A stretch of DNA of 64,000 bases from Kappaphycus alvarezii (lineage: Eukaryota > Rhodophyta > Florideophyceae > Gigartinales > Solieriaceae), in NCBI GenBank assembly GCA_002205965.3, contig NADL03000703.1, positions 372,001 through 436,000 of the forward strand, given 5' to 3'. Every line of letters begins with the position of its first letter. Position 1 is the first letter of the stretch. Positions 38,181-51,160 of this stretch are shown in pieces. The translations under genes and the position numbers were made by a program. The notes under the pieces were generated by a model that saw only the letters and a program-made list of their open reading frames with translations, searched no databases and was not told the DNA's origin.

Positions 38181-39940
38181 TTAGCCACCCAAAACGCCAC
38201 GGCACCCAAGGTGGACCCGAGTGGAAACCATTTGAACGCATACGCCGCCTGTCCATCTGCCCGCCTTACCGCACCTCCACCTGCCCAGCTTAAGGCCATA
38301 TCTTCCTCCACTTCACCACCACGGCACCTTCCCGGCCTTAGGAGTTCCTTGCACTCACCTCACCACTATGCCTCTCCTCCGCGGCCCTCATGTGCGCCAC
38401 ATACCACTTAATCATTAAGCCTGCTCGACCCTCAAGCTTTCCACCTGTATAGCTCAATACTACGTCTATTCAGCCTTAGTTCATCACCTGATCGCTCCCA
38501 GTACATCACCTACTTTCATGAATCGAGTGCACCACTTGTTCCCCTTGCTCTGGCCTGATTCTCTCTCCATAGTTTTATTTTTGTTTGTCCTGGCTGTTGC
38601 TAAACCAAATCTTTTGCTTACTCCGAGGTTCTGCTGAACTGCCAGTGTGCTCGTTTGTGGAATCAAAAAGGCTTGGTGCCATCATAGGACTTCCGAAAGC
38701 AGGGTCGTGCCGCTCGACCCCCCTGGTTATTCCTTCATTTACTTCCTTTCCACGATATTCGCCCAAAGCTTGCCCATTTCCCAGTTAGATTTCCTTTCAC
38801 CAGATTATCCTCGCTGTTCCCACCATTTCTCTCCGCCGCAAAATGGTCCACAAGAAACAGAAGGCTAGCACAAGTATCGGAGGTGAAATCGACAGAAAAC
38901 AATCGCAAAGGAGGCAGATTTTGTTCTGATTATGGAATCTTGCGTCATCGTCTGTCCCGAGGACATGCGCCTCCGTGGCCAAATCGACATCGAGGAGGCC
39001 GTCCATTGCTCATGCTGCCCCTCTTCTATTTTCATACGTTACTGGGGCCCGCAACTCGAGCTTAATAGCAGTCGAAGGGCTAGAAGTCCTTTTCGGTCGG
39101 TACATCTTATCCTTCGCTCGCCGGCACGTGGACGCCAGTTCGCAAAGGAAGAAGTCTATATTCAAGCGCTCACCGAGTCCTTAGAAGCCATACGTTCCTA
39201 GCATCGTTTTATGACTCTGCTTGGTGCATTCGGAGAATCTACTTTCATAGAGATAGCAATGTTTATTGTGCTACTGACGACAATAGCGGCGAGGAGTAAA
39301 TGGTCCTCTTGTGTACCATGGCGTTCAACGGATTCACAGCCAAGAGGAGTCAGCCACAGAGGACAGTCGATTAACTTTGGGGGGCGGATCGAATCGAAGA
39401 CATCGACTACATTCATAGTTAGTGCGAGCTAGATCCAGATCACAAGCTATCCTGAATATACACGCGCTACCGCAAGCCTTGCCTCGGTTCCACTCGTTAC
39501 TGTTCCTTTCTCCATCAGAATGTTACATTCACGGAAAAAGTGGACGAATGCATACGATTTTCCTTTGAAACTTTCTGGAGGAACAAGGTATTTTGCCAAG
39601 TTGCAACATTGTCTAGCATGGTTTCGTCAAAGCGACGATGAAAACCGAAAATAAGCCTTTCTTGCTAGCCCAATCCGAAGTATTCTGGATGCTCAGAAGC
39701 ATTTGAATCCTCAGAATCTCGTGATTCAAAATTTATTTCCTCTAAATCCCTTGCTCAAACACTTCTAAACTTGAATACTGGATTTTACGTCCTGATTCTA
39801 ATCGATGGCAACGGAAATACCCATTTCGTTGCAGTAAACGCGTTGCGCGGACGATTGATAGATCCGAGCGAGGAATGCGTCCTGGTGATCTCTAGTGAGT
39901 CCCTCAAAGAAAGCGTGGGTTTAATTATGAGTTGTGCTCC
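38181..39940. other. Unassigned stretch at the 3' side of the gypsy relic
   Basis: Moderately GC-rich with several short frames and no recognised domain. By position it lies between the left LTR and the integrase end of the gypsy element, so it may be untranslated or extra element sequence. Confidence 0.3.
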
Positions 39941-39949
39941 ATACTTGAG

Positions 39950-42900
39950 TTGAGGCGCATAACTAACCTCTTCGGTTCCTCATCGAATCTTCTTCTCCAA
40001 ATAAATGGATATATAGTACTAAATGGAAATTTATAAGACGTATGGAGCTGAAGGTCGAGCAGCCTCATCTTATCCCCAGCTGGATTTTCTACATTGCGGT
40101 CTAGTACCAAGTACCCCGCTTCGAAAATGAATTGGGTTCCATTTATCCCTTTCCAATTAATACTTCTTCTCTGCTTTTCATGAATTTTTTCATACTTTAT
40201 TCTCTTAATAGTAATGGGCTCTCTTAGTTCCTCCTGTTCCATGATTGAGTAAATTTTCGGGTGCCCTTCTGTACATGACAATCCTCCTCGCCTTAATATC
40301 CTTGCAGATAACCTTCGCGTAGAAAGCAGGAGATCGTAGTAATGATTGTATTTTTGATTACCACGCATGGGCCGTAGAGGAACGAGTCAAATGCCGCCCT
40401 TTTTTCTATACCCAAGTGCCGTTCCATGAGCAGCTAGAACTTCGTCGCCAACCTTAAAGCATTTAACATTTCCCTTTTCAGCCTGGGACGTTCGATTTTT
40501 CTAATGCCGCAAGCAGCCCAGACCCCCCAAGATCTCGAAAAGGCGTTGCTTCTGGAACAAAATTGCTCATAATGGCCCCAGGGTCTCTTACCGACATCCT
40601 CTAGTTGATACCGTCCGTCAACTTAAACGATGAGGCCAGATCGTCGCGATTGCACCGCGGGTAACCATGAAAAAACTCGTGAAATCGCCTCAGTTCAGTC
40701 ACTTCCATCCGAACAACGGACCTTTTGATGGAGTGCTTGACTGTTCCAGGCATTCTCCTGACCCTCTCATTGGCCATTGGTGCGCTGGGTACAACCGAAC
40801 TCCAGTCCATGCCGTGCGTGTCCCTGAATTTCTTAACCGCAGTAGCGGTAACGATGGTTGCACTGTCGGATATAGTAGTCTTCGATGGTCCAAAAAGGCA
40901 GGATACTTCCTTCTCAACGAATTTTATGAAGGATTCGAAAGTTTAATTCTCCGTAGCCCAGGCTATCGGTCAACCCTTCATGTTTTCCATTCTTATTATC
41001 GCTAACTTCTCTCTTGTCTTTGATAACTTAATGTGCCTGCCAAATAGATAAAAAAGATTTAGAATAGCCCTGCAGCAGCAGTTCCAAGGCTTAAGTGATA
41101 AGTGATGTTACGGACTAAGTAGATCCACACGTATCCGTAACATCACTCCTGGCCACTAGAAGCGATCTCTAAGAAACTTCTTTGTCTAGTTGACATATCA
41201 ATATCCTGTGTCGTCGTGAAAAGTTTCCAATAAGTCAGCACGATGTCCAAGCGACAGTACACTGCTCAATCTATCTTCTCCATTCGGAACAAATTTTCAT
41301 TCCAGAGCATGGATTTACTCGCATTCCTTCTGATTGAAACCTTCTTATTTGGGTCCATATATTGAATTTATTCTCCAGACGAAGACCTTGAGACATCCAA
41401 TAAATATGAACCTAATCTCGCTACCTTGGGACCGGCCAAGCAAGCAAGGGCCACCAATCTTCCAGTGGAGTGTCCCACTCGCTTATTTATAAGTTTCCGG
41501 TACACTTGCGAGAGAGGTAGTAGGCCGCTCCGTTTCGCAATTCTGGTAAGTTAATTGACCTCCAAATCGAGTACAGCCATGAAATATTTCATTTTTGCCA
41601 ACATTTCATGTACTAACTTCTTTTTAAACGCGGTTTGCAGGGCTCGATGATCTGTATACACTACAAACGGCTTATCGGACAGTAGGTACATCCGGAAATT
41701 TTTGAGAGCGAACACTACAGAGAGTTCCTCCAGCTCCTACCTATAATTGAGGCGCTCTTGTGACTCTTCTTCAGTCATCGTACGGGAGGCAAACTGGATA
41801 GCATGCACTTTCCCGTCCTCCTTTTTCTGCGAAAGGACCTCACCGAGTGTCACGGCGGAAAAGTCAGTCTTCACAGGAAAAAATGCATCGAAGTCTTGAA
41901 ACGCGAGTAATTTGTGCGTTTAAATTCCTTCTTCACGTTCTCCACAGCCTCTATCTTCGAAGCTCATTCAAAACCCCTCTTAACGGAACTTCCTGCGTGA
42001 AATACCGCGGAGCTATCACATAAATTACTTACAAAACATCGAATGCGACCTGCTAGCCCGAAAAAGCTCAGCTTAGTCAAACGAAATGGTACAAGGGCTT
42101 CGAAGAAAACCTTAATTTTAGCCTCGTCACCTTTTACCGAGCCCATTGATGACGTGGCTAAGCCGTTTGGCTTCCGACTGGTCCCAACTGCACTTCGTCT
42201 CCTTAAGCTTTAATATCGAATCCTATATCCTCTTCAACACATTTAATAATAGTCTGAGTGCTCATGTTTTGTCTTAGAGTGGATTATGAAGTCATCCAAA
42301 TACACCATAGCGAATGGAAAATCGTGAAGAGCCTCGCCCATCCCCTGTTTGGACATCGCAAGATCGCTCATTAACTTGAAAGGAATCACTTAGAACTTGC
42401 AAGACCAATACCTGAAGACTAAATTTGTCTTTTTGCAGTTTTCGGCAATCCTTACATGCCAGTGACCGGTGTAAAGTCCCGATTTGTGAAGAATTTTGCA
42501 CCCGAAAGGCTCATTGAAAAGATCTCCTATCCTCGGTAATGTTCAATAGTCTGGCTTCATTACCCTGTCGAACTTACGATAGTTAACACAGAAATAAGTA
42601 ATGCCATCCCTCTTAGTATACATCACCACTATGAACGATCAGGCCGAACTCGGGGGCTTGATACCCTTCCATCCAGCAGCTCGTTCACTTATTTATTAAC
42701 GACTTGTTTGTTATTTTGATGCATATGCCATACGGAATGTATCAAAGTATCTGCTATAGGCTGTACGGAGTGCAAATCCGCAACATTTTATGGCTCGAGT
42801 TCATGGATGTCGCAAACTATCACTTTCGTCTCCCTAGGTGCCCCTATCAGCGTCCTATGGTTCCTCTCTTCCACATGTATAATATTCGAGGCATTTAGAG

Positions 42901-44700
42901 CTGCCCGCTCTGCCTTTTCACCTTTGCTGGTGACAACTACCTCCCCTTTGAATTCCTTTAAATCCGTTTCATACTTCTCTTTAATCATAATTTTCAGTAC
43001 TAGTATCTGTTCACTGTCCGACACACAATCACTACCATCCGATTGTGATGAGGATTAAATGGCAAAATACTCGCTTTCTGACTCCCGTGGAGATATGAAT
43101 TTCTCACTATCCTTGTGCGCTCCGTAGATAACGGTGGGTTCTCCGATTAGCGCTAAAACTTTATTCTTCCAAATCTCCAGGGTAATCTGCTGTACGTCAT
43201 TTTTCAAGGCTCCTTCTGCAAACCTTGTTACGTCAGGGTCGTGCTGCCGATCACTCTATCGGACGGGGCTTTGTCTATCACAAAGACGTACAAAGTTACG
43301 ACAAACGATCTACAATGCACCGGGAGCTCTCCCATGCAACCCAAGATTTGAGCAACCGTCCCATCGGCGACTGTGACTTGACGATCAGTTCCGGTCGGGT
43401 CTATTCCATTTTGTTACAAAATCTCAAGAAATGAGACTCGGAACGGCACACGCGTCCAAAAGAGAGTGGTTCTTAGTCATCTACCCCTTCATTGCGATGA
43501 AATTCAACCGGCGAGGTTCCCCAAATTGTTAGCCATCGAGGCCTAAGTTACCGAGACTGTCTTTTCAACCAAACTTTTGAGTTTCTTTCTAGCCTCACCC
43601 GCGTCCTCTCGAAGTCCCTTCCCGAAATTTTATACCTTAACTGGCCCAAGAAAGCTCCACAGCCTTGTTTTACTTCCTAACCTGATGTTCAAGCTGGGCT
43701 GCTCTTTCTTCTTTTATGGTTACTTTTTTCCTTTTACTAGGCGCTGTGGAATAGAAGTGCAGAGGAGCAAACAGGGCCTAGTTTAAAAGGTCATCTATGT
43801 CCATTATGTTGTATCCTTTGTTTCAATATTTTCTTGCCTTCATTATTCCTCATACGACATCATCTCCTCGAGGCTCTTAGAAACAGCAACCGTTTCTTCT
43901 TCCGCTTTTCCTTAAGCATTAATTCCCTTCCCAGAACGCCATTCTCTTCAGCCGATTCCAACCCGAACTTCGCCTAAATTTGGCCTCCCCTTCCGCATTT
44001 ATCTTAAGTATTCCTATGCAAGTTCTGCGTGAATTGAGTAGCTTCTATCCCTTCTTTCTACTGTAGGTACAGATGAAGTCCTTGTCGATTCAAGTAGCTT
44101 TCCCGGCCAGCTTGAATTTATTTTTCACAATAAGGGTAGCTCCTCGACCTGTACAGCAAGATCATCTACTTTATCGTCGAGCAGTTCAGACTTGTGGTGA
44201 CGCCCATCAGAACACTGAAACGTTCTCTTAAGTGTTTCTGGTGACATCGGCTCCACGTCTTAATTGTAGAAGAAAGCCTTCTGCTCAACCAGAAAATCTA
44301 TTATTGTCCTTTTGAGTCTGTTTTGGTCCTTAAGGGTCCGAAAGATAACTAACTGTGCCAAGTTCAGGTGTTCCATCACCTCCTTACGAAAAAGACAGAA
44401 TAGAGCTACGTTGTTGAGTCTCACTCTCTTTTAAGATGTTCAGTCCTTGCCAGAGACCCTTCTTTGCCTCCAGCATACAATATTGCGGTCAGAATAACTT
44501 TAATCTCTTCCTTCTGGTCTGTCTTCTTCATGAATTTGGCAAGTACCTTCTCCTTGGCGAATTAATTGTCCTTGGTTTCCACCTTCAAGAACCCATAATG
44601 TTCAAATGGCTCTAAGTAGAAGTCAAAGGCAGCCCCTTCCAGATAACATAGAATCTGGAAGTTCTTCTTGATATCTTTTGCTTAGCATCACCACGTTTTC
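39950..44700 (-). mobile_element. Decayed Ty3/gypsy retrotransposon body
   Basis: On the minus strand the blocks run in gypsy order. A gag-like stretch is near 44600 (AAFDFYLEPFEHYG). A protease-like stretch is near 43220-43400 (VTVADGTVAQILGC, then DRVIG). Reverse transcriptase lies at about 42250-42620 (GITYFCVNYRKFDRV, LPRIGDLFNEPF, and active site MVYLDDFIIHSKT). RNase H lies at about 41630-41890 (VHAIQFASRTM, ELSVVFALKNFRMYL, VVYTDHRALQ). Integrase lies at about 40600-40970 (FGPSKTTISDSATIVTAT, SVVPSAPMANERVRRMPGTV). An integrase C-terminal part follows (GTQFIFEAGYLVLDRN, about 40100). Integrase after RNase H defines Ty3/gypsy. Stops and frame changes are frequent, so it is inactive as it stands. 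Confidence 0.75.
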
Positions 44701-44802
44701 AAACTCAAAAAAGGGAGCGGTTGATGTCCGAGGAATTTAATGCATAAAAGCAGGGGTGAAGGGAATTGGTTTCCATCATTTTAGTCGAATCTTTATGCAG
44801 CT

Positions 44803-44990
44803 CTATGTAATGCTTGATTTTATTTTTATTGTGCTGATCGGCCACTATTAACCTACCCTTCCTTTTTCCTCGGCCTCACTTCACAGTATGGGTTACTGTA
44901 ATCTACTGCACTGTACATCACGCACACACTAACCATGTCACCTGGAATTATTCCAATATATTATCTCTCAAGAGGCACGTGAAAACTCAA
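44803..44990 (-). repeat. Probable 5' LTR of the Ty3/gypsy relic (right copy)
   Basis: Matches the block at 37975-38180 in the same orientation. It is followed closely by the left LTR of the copia element, so copia may have inserted at or beside this LTR. No remaining gypsy LTR part was found beyond the copia right end. Confidence 0.45.
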
Positions 44991-45029
44991 ACACCCGACA
45001 GGTACGTTACAGTCGCGAATTGTGCCGAG

Positions 45030-45330
45030 ATTGTCGCATTGAAATTATTACAGTACAAAGCGAATGGGCAAATTATCTTCTGGGTTAAATTATTATCCTT
45101 TGTTGCACTTAATCATCAGGATAATGTATTTGAGCCTACACTCAATCATCGAGAGTCAACATGCATTTCTCTCCCCTGGTAGACTGCGGTATTCTAATCC
45201 AATCCCTACTGAAGGATTTCCGCAGTATGTAAAGGACGTTCGAGTCCCCTCTTCGGGACTCGAGAGAACAAAAACTTGCCCTCTCTCAAATTTCCTTCAT
45301 GGTAGCATCGCACTGAGTCAGCCTTCCCTT
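45030..45330 (+). repeat. Left LTR of the Ty1/copia relic
   Basis: Direct repeat with 50560-51160. Shared words include CAATCATCGAGAGTCAACAT, GCATTTCT, CTGGTAGACT, CCGCAGTAT and CGAGTCCCCTCT followed by a CGAGAGAA word. The left part also matches (ATTATTATCCT..GTTGCACTTA.TCATCA). Differences are many, so the insertion is old. Confidence 0.7.
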
Positions 45331-46600
45331 ACGTCCTCTATTACTCAATAACCACCACCTATCCCACCTTCACTGACTTCAATACACAAATTTATCTCAT
45401 TTTCTTTTAAAGTCGACAGACTTAAATAAGAGTCACCGGATCTATAAACTACGATCAAAAGACTCTAAATAAGATTATTCCATACTTAAAGCCTCCCCCG
45501 TCCTGGATGAAGTTAAAATAGAGCCGCTACAGTGCTAAAATATAATGTGTAGACGCTTGAATGGGTATCTTAGACCTCTCAAGCGCACGAGGCGTCCGAG
45601 GGGAAGAGTTTCAAGGCAGGTCGACGGAATAAAGATAGGAGTACACTGGAATTTTAAATTTCCCTAAGCATAGGAAGAAACTTGACGTAATTTGAACTCG
45701 TTTATGTGCATTCCACCGGTCGAGCCTGCTCGGCAGATAATGTTGTTGATCGAAAGATCTGGTGGAAAGCGAACTGGTTATATAACAGGTGCTGTATGTA
45801 ATACAAGCTTAGAAGCACTGAGCAACTTCATGTAAGAGGCCAGATGGACATTAAAAGAGGAAAAGTCTCCGACTTCGTAATATTTCGGGGAAGCTCTCGT
45901 AGAGATCATTTTCCCGTGCCTCTCCATTACATGGAGGTAGGTATTGATGGCTTAAATTCGCATCACACCCGGAGTGTCTAACCAGGGGCAGGGATTCTCA
46001 CCTCTATGCGATCCTTCACGTTAGTAGTGGTTCGCTGCGCTCTACCTGTGTCCGGCCGTCGGCAGGGTTCTGATCCTCCCTAGATTGAGACAAAGAAAAA
46101 CAAAACAAAGAAAAAAGAAGAAAAGAAAAAGAAAATGGATCAAAAAACAAACAAAAAAGAGAAATAAATTAAATATAAAATAGTAGTAAAAAGTTGCCTT
46201 AGAAGCCAGAGCCTATCATCATTGCCGTAAGCATACAAGCGTAACCTAATAATTGCTTCCTAGATCCTTGTGTCAACCTTTCCTTAACTAAAAGTGCACC
46301 AGAATGGACTTCCGAAGCCTTTTTCGTATTAAACCTCTCGAAAACCCTCCAATTACATCATTTGGATGAGAGGTATCCGATACACCCTTACAATTGATGA
46401 TAACACCATGATCAGAATACTCACGCAACCAGCAACGAACTCAGCAGCCGCTAGGAACGAACGTTTAAAGCGCCTTGCTAAAGCGAAAATTATCATCACC
46501 GTAGCCCAGACGATGATGATACCGGAACCGCGTTGTATCTTCGGAATTAGCTGAAGCGCATCTATATAGCCTTCAATGAGCAATCCATTAAAAATATCCA
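45331..46600. other. Leader region of the copia relic
   Basis: No coding blocks. A purine-rich A/G tract of about 80 bp lies at 46085-46170. The region between an LTR and gag normally holds the primer-binding site and packaging leader; I could not identify a primer-binding site with confidence. Confidence 0.35.
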
Positions 46601-46619
46601 GAACAAATTGTGCACTCTT

Positions 46620-49600
46620 GTGTTAGACGGAGAGAGATTGGCAAAGACAAATCTCTGATTTCAACAGGATCTGTGAAGAACTCGGAACATATGACGAGGA
46701 ATTATCGGATCGACAGAATACTTAAAAACTCACCATATAACTTCCTCCTTCCTTTGCAGCTCTCTCCGTGATCTCCTCTATCACCAACGCACCCTTTCAG
46801 GATTTCTTGAATGCTGTTCAAGCGGAACTCGCTCGAAGGTTGAACCCAAACAAACCTCACTGTGCTCGACGAATGCAAACAGTCCATCCAACCCAACATG
46901 GCCTGCCCACACGAGGATACGTAAGGGGAAATGAGAGGAGTTCTTCAGATGCCAGAGGCGGACATTTTCGTGAGCAGATCTTGGTGGACGCCGCACTTGG
47001 CAAATCAGAACACCAGCGAACGGCTTTTACTGCGGCAAACCCGGCCATTTCATTAAAATGTGTCTGAAATACCTCTAATATGGGGAAATGGGCGCATTTG
47101 TAAACCCGCCAGTGGGCATAGAGAACAGTTTTACTATTCACAAGTTGACCGAGTATGGATCTCACAAAGTAACCACGAACAGTGGGGGTCCCTAACACTT
47201 CTAAATCGTCCACTTTTGTCTTCAGCAAACATTTCCCTTGCTCGCAACCATACAGATAGCTTTTCCTTTGCACAGAATCTGAACGAGTCCGAAAACAGTC
47301 AAGCATCGATGGAGAGCCTCGACCGCGCAAACATGGCAAAAGTGCAAGTTTCAAAGTTAGTGACAAAAATGGGAGGACAGAAAACCGAGATTACGCTCAT
47401 GTTCTCTGGTGCAACACACCATTTCTTCCATAATTTGCCATCATTTAAGTCCTACAGGCCAATTGCCAAATAAACTGTGCAGACAGCCGCCGGAACTGCA
47501 TACCTTCTCGGTAAGGGCATAGTATGGTTACCATTGAACGTTGGGAGATACATCGGAGCCTACCATGCTCTTCACTTTGAAAAAAAAATATTCGGGCTGT
47601 TAGCTTGCTCATGAAACATCTCAATGTGATATTCTCAGAGTGTATTTCCAACGCATGGATGCTTTATCTTTAGATGCGGCTTCTTGGGCATCGAAGACAT
47701 CGTCTAGGTTATCAAATGTCTTTACGGACTCTATCCGGTAGAGTTAAGCAATTACTCGAAGAAAGATAACAAAGCCAGGAAGAAATTTACAGGAAGTTGG
47801 GTCATGAAATGGAGCCGAAAACTGGACACATCTCGATAGACTGCTGTATGCATCGATATCGCCAGCGTTCTGATGTACCGTCCTTCGATCGCTCGCATCT
47901 CCTCAACACCAATTGTTCCATTTCTGACCGGAAAAAGCTTAAAACCCCTACCAAACCAACGACGAGCAGGATACTGCAGCCACTAAGCGAAGTTCACATG
48001 GATGAATCTGGTCCGTTCACAAACTCTATAAGAGAGAATTGGTACGCCGTTCACTTCCTCAAACCGTACACTGCAAAATACGACGCTGTGATGATCAATA
48101 GCATATCTTAGCTTCCTGCAATTGTTCTTAATTACAAATACATTGTCGAAACTCACTTTTAGCCCTCGAACTACGAAGTGCGGAGAATTAGCTTTGATCG
48201 AGCGTTGGAACTCATGAGCAAAGGGATGATGAATTTCCTAAATTCATCAAATTTAATTCAGTTACTCCCCTCCAAGTGCACCTGAGAGCAATGGCACTGC
48301 TGGACGTCTCATCCAAGAGCATTGGACGAAGACAAAAGTCTCACCATACGACAGTGATCTCCTACATAACCTATAGAGCGAGGCTTCAAATCATGCAAAC
48401 TGGCTACGTAACAGGATTCCAGCTTCCAGGGTCAATGAAAATATTCCGATCTAGTTTTGAGATCCTAGCATAGAGATAGGCCTTCCGTTACTGCTGCTTT
48501 CGGGTCAACCATGTTTCCCATTCATTTAACGACCTCACGCGCAGCAAGCCAAAAAGCTGAAACCTCATTCCGAACCCGGACCCTTTGCTGGAATGGAGTC
48601 AGACAAGAGGCCGATAAGGGTTAACATCATGGAATCCGAGTTTTTTTCTAGGGTCTCGAGGAAAAAGCTCCCAGAAATTTCTTCCTTGCTTGATGTTCTT
48701 GCACGGCAACACTAGATTGAGGTCGTAAACGGAGACTACATAGGTTCAGGACAGTAAAACCTAATCAGATTTATGACTCCCGAGCATCAACAGACCCCAT
48801 AGATGGCTTACCCTGGCGGAAAGGAAATCCTGAAGACGGAGTATGAGCCCATGACATTTATAGAAGCCTAAGAAATCCCTTAGTGGTCCCGAAACAGACA
48901 GAGAGTAAAATGCAATTATGAAGAGAAATACGTGGTCTTACATACCCCAAAACCCTGGGATAATGCCATTACCATTCAAATGGACCTTCGAAAATAAGTC
49001 TTTGGACACCATAAGGGAAACAGCAAATGGCAAAAACTCTATGTACTCTGAGAGGGGACCTTCAATAGGCATTCTTGGACTTCGACCCTGAAATCATTTA
49101 CACTCCAGTCGCATCTCATGGATTAAAGGTCTGCTGTTCTCTATAGCTGCGTGAAAAATCTCATCCTGAAAGGATTCAATATTTCCAATGCACACCTGCA
49201 CAAAAAGGATGTACCAATATATATAGAACAGCCACCCAAGTCTTCCTGTCAGCTAATGGGGCCTGGGCATGTATGTAAACTGGAGAAATCTATCTATGGC
49301 ATCAAAAAGCAGGACATATCGTATTAACCCAGATTAAGTAGTATTAGCAGTTGTGATCGATGATATGGCCTATGCTTCGAGTTTACATGCCCTACTTCAG
49401 AATCTAGAAGATCTGTTGTCATCAACCGTCGACGTTAAATTATTCGGTCAACTGAAATCCTTGGTTGGATGCAAAATGACGCTCTCCACTACTAATTCGG
49501 ATCGACCAATAGCGCTATACAAGAGTTCCTCTGCGAGCATATGTAATGGAACGATCAAATACTGCCTTGACTCCAATCCAAAAGGCTTTCAAACTGCTTC

Positions 49601-50320
49601 TCCAGCAGAACATGGGGATTCAACACTAAATGGGAATCTTCATCACGCTTGTTGAAGCATAATAGGCGGATTACTCTATCTAGCTGTTTTTGAACGACTT
49701 GAATTGTCCTTTCCCTTGTCTTCATTCGCTCGTCAAGTCTACATCCCGACTGAGCGCCATAAGGAGCTAATCAAAGGACCCACTCTTTATCTAAACGGGA
49801 CTAGTGACTTGGCACTGCACTAAAGTAGCACTTACGGTATCACAGGGGATTCTATCGGTGCTTCCGTTGATGCTAACGGGAGGGATGTGTGAATAAAAGG
49901 CTATCAACTACTGCATTCATGATCTACATCAACGTTTCACCACTGTACCGGAAGTCGAAGCGGTGAAAAGTTATAGCGAACTCTTCTGGAAAATTCAGAT
50001 ATGTTGCCCTCGAAACTTGTGGAAAAGAAGTCTTCTGGATAAAGAGAATCTTTGAGAAAATTTTTATCAAGCTCCTTGGACTAAAGTTCGCCATTTCTGA
50101 CCAATTGTTAGCAATTCAGACAGAACGGTGGCCATTTCAATGACTACGGCAGATTATGTGACTCCCACGAACAAGCACATCGATCTCAGGGTACAGAAGG
50201 TTAAAGACCTAGTCCCCGATGCATTAATCAAGCTGTATAATATTATTTCCAATCACAAAAAAGGCGGATTTACGAACAAAGCTAATGAATAAAAATGCTT
50301 TGATTCTGATGAATCGCTTG
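46620..50320 (+). mobile_element. Decayed Ty1/copia retrotransposon body
   Basis: Blocks run in copia order on the plus strand. The gag zinc knuckle at about 47025-47065 reads FYCGKPGHFIKMC, its first Cys replaced by Gly. A protease-like SGATHHFFHN at about 47406 lacks the catalytic Asp. Integrase lies at about 47985-48310 (PLSEVHMDESGPF, NWYAVHFLKPYTA, then PPSAPESNGTAGRLIQEHW). Reverse transcriptase lies at about 49345-49480 (VVIDDMAYASS, FGQLKSLVGCKM). The RNase H end lies at about 49990-50290 (YVALETCGKEVFWIKRIF, KHIDLRVQKVKDLV). Integrase before reverse transcriptase defines Ty1/copia. Lost catalytic residues, stops and frame changes show real decay. Confidence 0.75.
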
Positions 50321-50559
50321 TGGTACTTGGATAGCTACAGGACCTCTTAGTGATCACCTCCTTGTTTTAATTTGATTTTTTTAATGATCTGTAGAAGCTG
50401 AAATAAGGCAAGAAAACTGTATTCGCAGCAGAAGAAAAGCAAAGGAGGCAGCAGCAGATATGCACTTCAACGCTGAAAGAGAAATTAGAAGCAGCAGAGC
50501 AAAATGTAACAGAGGTAGCTAGGTATCTCACTCGGAGGAGATGAGTCATCCTTCCGAGG

Positions 50560-51160
50560 GGTGTGTCACATTTAAATTATTCAAGCACAAAGGAAAAGGA
50601 CAAATAAGTTACTGTGTTACGTTATTATCCTGGGTTGCACTTAGTCATCAGCATCAAGGGAGAGGGATGTGGGGTGATTTAATATTTGTAAGGTGTTGTC
50701 GGTTGTGGCCGGAATATCCTGCAGGGTGACCAGTAGTTCCTTATAATATGGTTAAAAATAATACATGCAAAAAAGGGGAATTTTATTTTCTATTTATTTT
50801 TTCTCTACATATACGACCCATGGTCTTGTATCATCCAAAGTTTTTTGAAAATCTGACTTCGGAAATGAATGAATCATGGTCTGATACATACGTGGACTGA
50901 AGGTTTTGGTTCTAACTGTAATACTGTATAATGCAGTACCAATAAGGCTAGGTGTCGTATATTTATTGCCACCACTGTATTTGGACCTACCTCAATCATC
51001 GAGAGTCAACATGCATTTCTTTCTTCTGGTAGACTATGGCGCAGTATTCTAGTGCAACCCCCACTGTAGTATTGCCGCAGTATACAAAGGACACTCGAGT
51101 CCCCTCTGCGAGACCCGAGAGAATAACTTGCTCTCTTCCAAAATTCTTTTAGATATCCCC
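50560..51160 (+). repeat. Right LTR of the Ty1/copia relic, with a possible internal insertion
   Basis: Both ends match the left LTR, but about 310 bp at roughly 50655-50970 have no counterpart there. Either this copy gained an insertion or the left copy lost the segment. Confidence 0.6.

Noticed and set aside
46353-46583. A hydrophobic minus-strand 76-residue frame resembling a small membrane protein
   Set aside because: It lies inside the copia leader, has no family match and no neighbours that support it; chance is likely.
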